Assembly: GCA_903929925.1 (NCBI GenBank)
Contig: CAIYWO010000526.1
Coordinates: 1 to 5,445, forward strand
Source: an uncultured beta proteobacterium
Lineage (GTDB): Bacteria; Pseudomonadota; Gammaproteobacteria; Burkholderiales; Burkholderiaceae_B
DNA length: 5,445 nt
Reading direction: 5' to 3'
Shown in pieces: positions 1-5,445 of this stretch. How positions within the stretch are numbered: position 1 is the first letter of the stretch; each line of letters starts with the position of its first letter. Position numbers and translations under genes: made by a program. Below the pieces are notes generated by a model. That model did no database searches, was not told where the DNA came from, and was given only the letters and a program-made list of their open reading frames with translations.

Positions 1-142
1 CGTCAGTGTTGCAGCAAATGAAATCTACGCCCTGTACACCGGACTTAATCATATGGGCCACTGCGTTGCCGCCTGCACCACCGACACCGACCACCTTGAT
101 GACCGTGCCTTTATTTGCGTTATCTAACATTTCAAACATCAT
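1..142 (-). CDS. ftsZ: Cell division protein FtsZ, N-terminal fragment (3' part beyond the window)
   Basis: FtsZ is the tubulin-like GTPase that polymerises at midcell into the Z ring and recruits the divisome. Only the first 47 codons are present, and the frame stays open to the left edge. The translated start, MMFEMLDNANKGTVIKVVGV, is followed by GGAGGNAV (residues 21-28), the glycine-rich T1 nucleotide-binding loop, and the fragment ends in NTD (45-47). The chosen ATG at 142-140 lies 6 nt after a good Shine-Dalgarno, AGGGAG. The adjacent ATG at 139-137 (9 nt spacing) is nearly as plausible and closer to the usual MFE start. The gene follows ftsA on the same strand after 171 bp. A Cys-Cys pair (residues 43-44) precedes NTD, where relatives I recall have Cys-Ala or Ala-Val. 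The identity is firm despite the truncation. Confidence 0.96.
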   Translation of the reverse strand, partial: MMFEMLDNANKGTVIKVVGVGGAGGNAVAHMIKSGVQGVDFICCNTD

Positions 143-148
143 GATTGA

Positions 149-154
149 CTCCCT
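149..154 (-). promoter_or_regulatory. Ribosome binding site of ftsZ
   Basis: The minus strand reads AGGGAG here, 6 nt before the ATG at 142 and 9 nt before the ATG at 139. It is a strong Shine-Dalgarno match, in contrast to the poor site in front of ftsA. It supports an ftsZ start at 142 or 139 rather than at the third in-frame ATG (130). Confidence 0.8.
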
Positions 155-174
155 CAAGTCTAAATAAGTAAACG

Positions 175-203
175 TTTCTAAGTCCCCAACTACTTTTTAG
201 AAA
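175..203 (-). repeat. AT-rich inverted repeat in the ftsZ leader
   Basis: A perfect 7-bp inverted repeat: TTTCTAA at 175-181 and TTAGAAA at 197-203 (plus-strand spelling), with a 15-nt loop. The left arm overlaps the 8-bp palindrome AAACGTTT at 170-177. In the transcript the structure would sit about 30 nt upstream of the ftsZ start, just before the ribosome binding site. The stem has a single G-C pair, so as RNA it would be weak. As DNA it could be an operator-like site. It may also be chance in AT-rich sequence. Confidence 0.3.
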
Positions 204-288
204 TCGCTTCAAACTCGCCGCCGACTTTGTCCGCGCCGGGTTTGAAACGCCTCTCCAACAGACCGGGCAAACAACAAGATACCCAATC

Positions 289-305
289 CTTTCGGTGCCC
301 GAAGG
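289..305 (-). other. Small GC-rich hairpin just after the ftsA stop codon
   Basis: On the minus strand CCTTCGG, loop GCA, CCGAAAG can fold into a 7-bp stem (one G-T type pair) with a 3-nt loop. It starts 8 nt after the ftsA stop codon. No run of T follows on the minus strand, so it does not look like a Rho-independent terminator, and a terminator would be unexpected inside this operon. It could stabilise the 3' end of an ftsA message or be chance. Confidence 0.3.
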
Positions 306-313
306 CTCCAAAA

Positions 314-1540
314 TCAATGCATGAACCACTCTTTCATGCGAGCCAAAATCGCTTTAAAACTTCCTGCCTGTTGCGTGACCTTACGACCACGCAATCTCTG
401 CATACGCGCTTCACCTAGCAAACCCATCACTGTCGAGAAGCGCGGATTGCGCATCACATCCGCCAAACTGCCGTTGTAGTCAGGTACAGCGAGACGCGCC
501 GGCTTCAAGAACACATCCTCGGCAAGCTCAACCATCCCAGGCAACATAGATGTACCGCCCGTCAACACAACGCCAGATGAAAGCAAATCTTCATAGCCTG
601 ATTCGCGGATTACTTGCTGCACTAACCCAAAGAGCTCCTCTGCACGAGGCTCGATCACAGCACCCAGCGCCTGTCGCTTGATGAGTTTTGGTCCTCGATC
701 GCCCAGACCAGGCACTTCGAGCGTCTCATCAGGATCCGCCAATACTTGCTTGGCGATACCAAACCGCAACTTGATATCCTCTGCATCAGGCGTCGGAGTA
801 CGAAGCATTTGCGCAATATCACTTGTGATCTGATCGCCAGCGATTGGCAAAACGGCTGTGTGTCGAATCGCTCCGCCGGTGTAGATCGCCACATCAGTGG
901 TTCCGCCACCGATATCCACCAACACGACACCCAACTCTTTTTCATCAGCGGTTAAGCACGCCAAGCTCGATGCAAGAGGTTGCAAAATCAGATCCTGAAC
1001 CTCCAACCCGCAACGGCGCACACACTTCACGATGTTCTGGGCCGCGCTGACAGCACCCGTCACAATATGCACCTTCACTTCTAAGCGCAAGCCGCTCATG
1101 CCTATCGGTTCGCGGATATCTTCTTGCCCATCGACGATGAATTCTTGCGTCAATACGTGCAAGACCTGCTGATCAGTTGGGATATTGACAGCCTTTGCCG
1201 TTTCAATCACCCGGGCAACGTCCGTCGCAGTGACTTCTTTGTCTTTCACGGCAACCATGCCGCTCGAATTAAAGCTGCGAATGTGGCTGCCGGCGATCCC
1301 GGTGTACACGTCGCGAATCTTGCAGTCAGCCATCAACTCCGCTTCTTCCAAGGCGCGTTGGATCGAGTTGACGGTGGTTTCAATGTTAACAACGACGCCC
1401 TTGCGCATGCCGCGCGACTCGTGCTGGCCGAGGCCGAGCACTTCAAAACGGCCCTCCGGCAATATTTCGGCGACCACAGCAACGACTTTGCTGGTGCCGA
1501 TGTCGAGGGCGACGATTAGATCCTTGATGTCACGGGTCAT
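314..1540 (-). CDS. ftsA: Cell division protein FtsA, actin-like membrane anchor of the Z ring
   Basis: FtsA is a cytoplasmic ATP-binding protein of the actin/Hsp70 fold. It ties FtsZ filaments to the inner membrane and recruits later divisome proteins. The 408 residues (E. coli has about 420) show phosphate-1 LDIGTSKV (12-19), the FtsA-specific 1C subdomain at roughly 85-165, phosphate-2 VDIGGGTTDVAI (208-219) and the adenosine motif VVLTGGTSMLPGM (324-336). A C-terminal amphipathic helix, FKAILARMKEWF (395-406), is the expected membrane-targeting sequence. The ATG comes 4 bp after the ftsQ stop codon. Only A-rich sequence (AAAAGAAA) and no GGAG-like site precedes it, so translation probably depends on coupling to ftsQ. 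The start is supported by MTRDIKDLIVALDIG, as in other Burkholderiales. The tail ends in WFMH, slightly shorter than homologues I recall. Identity is very secure. Confidence 0.98.
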   Translation of the reverse strand: MTRDIKDLIVALDIGTSKVVAVVAEILPEGRFEVLGLGQHESRGMRKGVVVNIETTVNSIQRALEEAELMADCKIRDVYTGIAGSHIRSFNSSGMVAVKDKEVTATDVARVIETAKAVNIPTDQQVLHVLTQEFIVDGQEDIREPIGMSGLRLEVKVHIVTGAVSAAQNIVKCVRRCGLEVQDLILQPLASSLACLTADEKELGVVLVDIGGGTTDVAIYTGGAIRHTAVLPIAGDQITSDIAQMLRTPTPDAEDIKLRFGIAKQVLADPDETLEVPGLGDRGPKLIKRQALGAVIEPRAEELFGLVQQVIRESGYEDLLSSGVVLTGGTSMLPGMVELAEDVFLKPARLAVPDYNGSLADVMRNPRFSTVMGLLGEARMQRLRGRKVTQQAGSFKAILARMKEWFMH

Positions 1541-1544
1541 GGCG

Positions 1545-2351
1545 TTATCGTTTCTTTTGAGGTTGAGTAGGTTCTGGCAGTGCAGCGAGCGTCAATGCAA
1601 AGCCGTTGGGATAGCGAAGGTCGACGTGCGTTACAGCACGGCCACCGGTTTTTTGACTGGCTTCTGGCCAGGCTTGTACAAAACGTCGAATACGTGCTGC
1701 AAACGGCAACGCGCCTGGTATACCCGCTTGCGTGTTTGGAGCATCGGCGCCCGGATCTCGACCTAGCGCAAGCGTCATATCGTTTGAGAGAGTCGCTTCC
1801 CACGCCAGTCGATCGCTCAAGGACAACTTGCGTACGTTCAGACCCAACGGGGCGAACCAGCTCGTCATCTCCGCGTAGCGGTTGACGACCAACAGCTCTT
1901 TGCCCTCTGGGCCCTCGAACTGCGGTAACTGCGTGTCGTCGTCTAACTCGCCCTGGTTGGCAGTAAACGCTTGCCCCCACGTGTTGATCATTTGGTTGTC
2001 GTTCCAGAGGGCCAACGGTTGCTGCTCTTCGATCGATACCCGCAACATATTGGGCCAAATCCGACGAACCGTTGCCGAGCGCACCCATGGCGCCTCTTCG
2101 AAGACGCTCTGTGTTTCGAGCAAATCGATTGTGAAGAAATTGCCTGTTAGATTTCCTGCAACCGTCGACTGAAGGTTCTCTGGCGTGACGTACTTTAATG
2201 TGCTGTTTGGTACGGGCTCGATCTCGATCGCAGTCAACGCAAACATCGGGCGCTGAATGAGCCAGTACACACCGCCTGCGAGCATAGCTAGCACAGCCAG
2301 CACCATAAGGGTGTTGGCAAGGCGATTGATCGTACGAGCTTCGTTCCACAC
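1545..2351 (-). CDS. ftsQ: Cell division protein FtsQ
   Basis: FtsQ is a bitopic inner-membrane protein that forms the FtsQ-FtsB-FtsL complex and links the Z ring to septal peptidoglycan synthesis. The 268 residues show a short cytoplasmic N-terminus, one membrane segment at about 12-32 (LANTLMVLAVLAMLAGGVYW), a POTRA domain at about 37-106 (from FALTAIEIEPV to LRVSIEEQ) and the periplasmic beta domain to about 260. Recognisable family stretches are APWVRSATVRRIWPNML (87-103), LPQFEGPEG (142-150) and VDLRYPNGFAL (243-253). The tail is basic (QPQKKR). The start is GTG at 2351-2349, with GGAG 6 nt upstream, and the gene begins 11 bp after the ddlB stop. The position between ddlB and ftsA and the domain plan fit FtsQ well, although the family diverges strongly in sequence. 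Confidence 0.96.
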   Translation of the reverse strand: MWNEARTINRLANTLMVLAVLAMLAGGVYWLIQRPMFALTAIEIEPVPNSTLKYVTPENLQSTVAGNLTGNFFTIDLLETQSVFEEAPWVRSATVRRIWPNMLRVSIEEQQPLALWNDNQMINTWGQAFTANQGELDDDTQLPQFEGPEGKELLVVNRYAEMTSWFAPLGLNVRKLSLSDRLAWEATLSNDMTLALGRDPGADAPNTQAGIPGALPFAARIRRFVQAWPEASQKTGGRAVTHVDLRYPNGFALTLAALPEPTQPQKKR

Positions 2352-2357
2352 AACTGG

Positions 2358-2361
2358 CTCC
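2358..2361 (-). promoter_or_regulatory. Ribosome binding site of ftsQ, supporting a GTG start
   Basis: The minus strand reads GGAG (within CGGAGCC) 6 nt before GTG at 2351. It lies in the 11-bp gap after the ddlB stop codon. It decides the ftsQ start: the GTG gives a protein with the expected short cytoplasmic N-terminus followed directly by the membrane segment. Confidence 0.7.
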
Positions 2362-2362
2362 G

Positions 2363-3310
2363 TTATTCTTGCTTGAGGCGACCCACTTTGCAGCGGGCCT
2401 CACTCAAGATATGCATACACAAACTGGGGTAATCCATTCCGACTGCTTTAGCTGCCATCGGCACGAGCGAGTGTCCTGTCATACCTGGGGAAGTATTCAT
2501 CTCGATGAGCCAAGCTTTGCCTGACGCATCGAGGATGACATCTGCACGACCCCAGCCTTCACAACCAAGAGCTCGATACGCCTGAACACTAATCTGAGCA
2601 ATGTGTGCAGCGAGGGCCGGATCGATCGGCGCTGGACACAAATAACGTGTGTCATCTGAGAAATATTTATTTTGATAATCGTAATTACCGTCTGGCGCAA
2701 CAATTTCAATGAGCGGTAAGGCGCGTGCCGATTCACCGCCACCCAGAATTGCCACCGTCAGTTCGCGTCCAGAAATAAACTGCTCAGCCAAGACGACGTC
2801 GTCATACTGCGCTGCATGCTGATATGCACCTATAACCTCTTCTGCTCGCGACGCTTTGACAATGCCTAATGTCGAGCCCTCGTGCGGAGGCTTCATCATG
2901 AGGGGTAGACCTAACCGCTCAACTGCGCTCATTACACTTTGCGCATCGTGTAATGCTGCGTAACCCGGCGTGGGCAGACCAGCCTCAATCCAGATTCGCT
3001 TGGTCATGATCTTGTCCATTGCAAGGCTGGAAGCCATAGGGCCACTTCCCGTGTAAGGGATTCCCAATAACTCCAGTGCTCCTTGAATGGTGCCGTCCTC
3101 ACCAAAGCGACCATGCAACGCGATGAAGACGCGATCAAACTTTGCATCCGCCAGTTCACCCAAGCTACGCGCGCCAGTATCAAATAGGTGCGCATCGACA
3201 CCCTGACTTACCAGCGCTGCATGCACGCCAGTGCCAGACATGATCGAGACCTCGCGCTCGGCAGACTTTCCGCCATACAGGACTCCCACACGACCCATCG
3301 GATGTGTCAT
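2363..3310 (-). CDS. ddlB: D-alanine--D-alanine ligase (DdlB)
   Basis: This cytoplasmic ATP-grasp enzyme joins two D-alanines to make the dipeptide that MurF adds to the peptidoglycan precursor. At 315 residues it is close to E. coli DdlB (306). Visible motifs are GGKSAEREVS (13-22) with Glu18 contacting the first D-Ala, the IALHGRFGEDG loop (63-73), MDK (98-100), KPPHEGSTLG (140-149) with the ATP-binding Lys140 and Ser146, and NKYFSDDTRY (214-223) with omega-loop Tyr216. Metal ligands are Asp257, Glu270 and Asn272 (GRADVILD, IEMNTSPGMT). The Tyr in the omega loop fits D-Ala-D-Ala rather than D-Ala-D-lactate synthesis. The ATG overlaps the murC stop as ATGA and has GGAGG 6 nt upstream. A second Met at residue 5 is a weaker alternative start. 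I use ddlB because it is the dcw copy; ddl is equally valid. Confidence 0.98.
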   Translation of the reverse strand: MTHPMGRVGVLYGGKSAEREVSIMSGTGVHAALVSQGVDAHLFDTGARSLGELADAKFDRVFIALHGRFGEDGTIQGALELLGIPYTGSGPMASSLAMDKIMTKRIWIEAGLPTPGYAALHDAQSVMSAVERLGLPLMMKPPHEGSTLGIVKASRAEEVIGAYQHAAQYDDVVLAEQFISGRELTVAILGGGESARALPLIEIVAPDGNYDYQNKYFSDDTRYLCPAPIDPALAAHIAQISVQAYRALGCEGWGRADVILDASGKAWLIEMNTSPGMTGHSLVPMAAKAVGMDYPSLCMHILSEARCKVGRLKQE

Positions 3311-4704
3311 CGCAATCCTCCAAGTTGATCTGGCACTTTGCTGATGGAGCCCGCACCCATGACGATGACGACATCACCATCTTGCGCAAAGTTTTTGATT
3401 GCGTCTGGCATGGCGGCAACGTCCTCAACGAATACTGGCTCGACCTTGCCTGCCACACGGACACCGCGCGCGAGCGCTCTTCCATCTGCGGCGACCAACG
3501 CAGGTTCACCCGCGGCATACACCTCAGTGAGCAAGACTGCATCCGCCGAACTCAGAACTTTGACAAAATCCTCAAAACAATCCCGCGTGCGGGTGTAACG
3601 ATGTGGCTGAAAGGCCAGAACGATACGACGCTGCGGCCATGCACCGCGAGCGGCGGCCAATGTCGCAGCCATTTCAACTGGATGGTGACCATAATCATCA
3701 ATCACGCTGAACGTACCGCCTTTCGTGGTCGAAAAATCACCGATTTGGGTGAATCGTCGACCAACGCCACGGAATTCCGACAAGCCTTTCGCAATTGCGA
3801 GATCATCCACACCGAGTTCGGTCGCCACAGCAATCGCTGCCAAGGCGTTCAGCACGTTATGTTTGCCTGGCAAACTCAGATCTATCGATAGCAAGGGCAT
3901 CGTGCCTTGCCGCGTTGTGCGCGAGACGTCAAACTGCATACGCGTTCCGGTTGCACGCACATTCGACGCCCGAAACTGTGCGTCAGCATTCAAGCCGTAC
4001 GTAATCAGTGGTCGCGACACAAAAGGAATAATGTCACGCACATTCGCATCGTCCGAGCAAACAATTGCACTTCCATAAAATGGCAGGCGCTGCGTGAATT
4101 CAACAAAAGCACTTTTTAGTTTCGCAATATCGTGCCCATACGTATCCATATGGTCAGCATCAATATTGGTGATGATGGCCATCACAGGCAATAAGTTCAA
4201 GAAGGAAGCGTCGGACTCGTCTGCCTCCACAACGATGTAGTCCCCTGCGCCCAGACCAGCATTGGCGCCCGCAGCGTTCAAGCGACCACCGATTACAAAT
4301 GTGGGGTCCATCCCGCCTGCCGCCAGCACACTGGCGACCAAGCTCGTCGTTGTAGTCTTGCCATGCGTACCGGCCACAGCGATGCCGCGCTTAAGGCGCA
4401 TTAATTCGGCCAACATCACAGCGCGTGGGACCACGGGTATCCGAGCTTCACGCGCAGCGATCACTTCTGGGTTGTTATTCGCGACCGCGGTAGACGTCAC
4501 AATCGCATCCGCGCCAAGAACGTTCTCTTTCTGATGACCCAGCGCAATGGTCGCACCAAGCCCCTGAAGTCGTTGGGTCACTGCGGAGTGTGCGAGGTCT
4601 GATCCTGAAATCTGATAACCAAGGTTCAACAAAACTTCTGCAATACCGCTCATGCCAGAACCACCGATCCCGACAAAATGAATGTGCTGAAGACGATGTT
4701 TCAT
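3307..4704 (-). CDS. murC: UDP-N-acetylmuramate--L-alanine ligase (MurC)
   Basis: MurC is the cytoplasmic ATP-dependent ligase that adds L-alanine to UDP-MurNAc, the first residue of the stem peptide. At 465 residues it has normal length and all three Mur ligase domains. The N-terminal Rossmann-like UDP-binding domain has GIGGSGMSG (12-20). The central ATPase domain has the P-loop AGTHGKTTTT (111-120, Lys116), EADESDASF (160-168), NIDADHMDTYG (180-190) and PGKHNVLNALAA (279-290). The C-terminal domain has FRGVGRRF (311-318), DDYGHHP (336-342), FQPHRYTR (365-372) and GDVVIVMGAGSI (443-454). Its ATG overlaps the murG stop as ATGA, with GGAGG 6 nt upstream, and its own stop overlaps the ddlB start the same way. 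MurB is not inserted after it, unlike the cluster in some other bacteria. Identity is essentially certain. Confidence 0.99.
   Translation of the reverse strand: MKHRLQHIHFVGIGGSGMSGIAEVLLNLGYQISGSDLAHSAVTQRLQGLGATIALGHQKENVLGADAIVTSTAVANNNPEVIAAREARIPVVPRAVMLAELMRLKRGIAVAGTHGKTTTTSLVASVLAAGGMDPTFVIGGRLNAAGANAGLGAGDYIVVEADESDASFLNLLPVMAIITNIDADHMDTYGHDIAKLKSAFVEFTQRLPFYGSAIVCSDDANVRDIIPFVSRPLITYGLNADAQFRASNVRATGTRMQFDVSRTTRQGTMPLLSIDLSLPGKHNVLNALAAIAVATELGVDDLAIAKGLSEFRGVGRRFTQIGDFSTTKGGTFSVIDDYGHHPVEMAATLAAARGAWPQRRIVLAFQPHRYTRTRDCFEDFVKVLSSADAVLLTEVYAAGEPALVAADGRALARGVRVAGKVEPVFVEDVAAMPDAIKNFAQDGDVVIVMGAGSISKVPDQLGGLR
3317..3321 (-). promoter_or_regulatory. Ribosome binding site of ddlB
   Basis: GGAGG on the minus strand, 6 nt before the ddlB ATG at 3310 and inside the last codons of murC. 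It selects the start that overlaps the murC stop rather than the Met four codons further in. Confidence 0.75.
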
Positions 4705-5445
4705 GCTTTGCCTCCGGCCAATTCTTCACAAATATCTGCAATCCGCTGCGCGGCGTGGGGTTGAGCGTGTGCGCGTGCACGTTGCGCTACAGCATTCAAT
4801 TCATCACGTGTACGAAGTGATAACCATTGCGCAACACCCTCTGCGGTCATATCTTTTTGTTGCAACACCCAGCCCGCTCCCGCATCAGTCAAAAATTTCG
4901 CATTCGCGGTTTGATGGTCATCGACGGCAAACGGGAATGGCACAAAAAGAGCGGCGACACCTGCTGCGGATACCTCGGCGACAGTCATCGCACCAGCCCG
5001 ACAAATCAGCAAATCGGTTTGACCTAACGCAGTCGCCATATCGTCAATAAACGCAACGCATTTAGCCTGCACTCCCGCATCGGCATAGGTACGCTCCAAC
5101 GCCTCGATATGCTGCGCACCCGCCTGATGGGTCACGATGGGTTGCGCCTGCGGTTGCATCTGAGCAAATGCCTGAGGCAGGACTGTGTTTAACGCGGTTG
5201 CACCCAGGCTGCCGCCCACGACCAGTACCCGCAATGGACCGCTGCGCTGGCCGTATCTTTCACTAGGATCTGGAAGGCGCACAACTTCTTTGCGTACTGG
5301 GTTGCCGACCACCTCAGCACCGGGAATCGCTCCCGGAAAGCCGCTTAAGACACGCCGAGCGAGGTGCGACAGATAGCGATTCGTCATGCCAGCAATTGCA
5401 TTTTGTTCGTGCAGCACCAACGGCTTTGCGCGCAAAGCACTGACA
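4701..5445 (-). CDS. murG: MurG, lipid II-forming N-acetylglucosaminyltransferase, C-terminal part (5' end beyond the window)
   Basis: MurG is a GT-B glycosyltransferase on the cytoplasmic face of the inner membrane. It transfers GlcNAc from UDP-GlcNAc to lipid I, giving lipid II. The frame is open to the right edge and encodes 247 residues, beginning VSALRAKPLVLHEQNAIAG. Against a usual length of about 355, roughly 110 N-terminal residues are missing, including the first glycine-rich loop. Visible motifs (fragment numbering) are HEQNAIAG (12-19), VVGNPVR (45-51), LVVGGSLGA (74-82), FIDDMA (132-137), CRAGAMTVAE (148-157) and the UDP-GlcNAc pocket VPFPFAVDDHQTANA (168-182). The TTG at 5435 lies just before the internal LHEQN motif and is not a real start. 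The stop codon overlaps the murC ATG. Identity is very secure. Confidence 0.98.
   Translation of the reverse strand, partial: VSALRAKPLVLHEQNAIAGMTNRYLSHLARRVLSGFPGAIPGAEVVGNPVRKEVVRLPDPSERYGQRSGPLRVLVVGGSLGATALNTVLPQAFAQMQPQAQPIVTHQAGAQHIEALERTYADAGVQAKCVAFIDDMATALGQTDLLICRAGAMTVAEVSAAGVAALFVPFPFAVDDHQTANAKFLTDAGAGWVLQQKDMTAEGVAQWLSLRTRDELNAVAQRARAHAQPHAAQRIADICEELAGGKA
4711..4715 (-). promoter_or_regulatory. Ribosome binding site of murC
   Basis: GGAGG on the minus strand, 6 nt before the murC ATG at 4704. It lies within the last codons of murG, so the two genes are both coupled by overlap and provided with an independent strong site. Confidence 0.75.

Noticed and set aside
289..305. A Rho-independent terminator after ftsA
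   Set aside because: The stem is short and no T-run follows on the minus strand, so I describe it only as a small hairpin.
132..329. A 65-codon open frame on the minus strand filling the ftsA-ftsZ spacer
   Set aside because: It begins with a GTG inside the end of ftsA, lacks a clear ribosome binding site, runs into the ftsZ start in another frame, and resembles no family I know. It is most likely a chance frame.
1185..1766. A 193-codon plus-strand frame antisense to the starts of ftsA and ftsQ
   Set aside because: It is low in recognisable structure, lies opposite two well-supported genes, and shows no start signal or known motif. It is a shadow of the coding strand.
1537..2403. A 288-codon open frame on the minus strand covering all of ftsQ in another frame
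   Set aside because: The translation is rich in Arg, Cys and Ser with no domain pattern. The overlapping ftsQ frame has a membrane segment, POTRA domain and ribosome binding site, so this is a shadow frame.
3304..3891. A 195-codon plus-strand frame antisense to the 3' half of murC
   Set aside because: It mirrors conserved murC codons and has no family resemblance. Long antisense frames are common opposite GC-biased genes.
4701..5435. A complete murG gene starting with TTG at 5435
   Set aside because: The frame remains open upstream (Val-Ser-Ala) to the window edge, and the N-terminal domain of MurG would be missing. The true start lies beyond 5445.
1..5445. A mobile element, CRISPR array, defence system or new biosynthetic cluster
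   Set aside because: I saw no direct-repeat arrays, transposase-like frames, tRNA genes or unassigned genes. The window is almost fully occupied by six conserved dcw genes.

Overview
The window is a piece of the dcw (division and cell wall) cluster of a Gram-negative bacterium. All six genes lie on the minus strand, so transcription runs from the right edge to the left edge: murG (5' end cut by the window), murC, ddlB, ftsQ, ftsA, ftsZ (only the first 47 codons). The order matches Escherichia coli and the betaproteobacteria. From memory, the FtsA N-terminus (MTRDIKDLIVALDIGTSKV), the FtsZ start (MMFEMLDNANKGTVIKVVG) and the Ddl motif KPPHEGST look most like Burkholderiales, especially the Alcaligenaceae/Bordetella side. 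By eye the base composition is only moderately GC-rich, lower than in Bordetella itself. The genus cannot be fixed from this sequence alone.

Layout, right to left. 5445-4701 is the C-terminal two thirds of MurG (lipid II synthesis). 4704-3307 is MurC (UDP-MurNAc L-alanine ligase). 3310-2363 is DdlB (D-Ala-D-Ala ligase). 2351-1545 is FtsQ (divisome membrane protein). 1540-314 is FtsA (actin-like membrane tether of the Z ring). 142-1 is the FtsZ N-terminus. murG/murC and murC/ddlB each overlap by 4 bp (ATGA). ddlB/ftsQ are 11 bp apart and ftsQ/ftsA 4 bp apart. The only real non-coding stretch is the 171-bp ftsA-ftsZ spacer (143-313), which holds two small inverted repeats and the ftsZ ribosome binding site.

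The genes form one functional unit. MurC adds the first residue of the peptidoglycan stem peptide, DdlB makes the terminal D-Ala-D-Ala dipeptide, and MurG makes lipid II from lipid I. FtsZ, FtsA and FtsQ then organise where septal peptidoglycan is built. All key motifs I could check are intact, and I see no frameshift, insertion element, tRNA, CRISPR array or foreign gene. This is a conserved housekeeping region and I found no new system in it. The modest points of interest are the unequal translation start signals along the operon, the structured ftsA-ftsZ spacer, and small residue-level peculiarities in FtsA and FtsZ.
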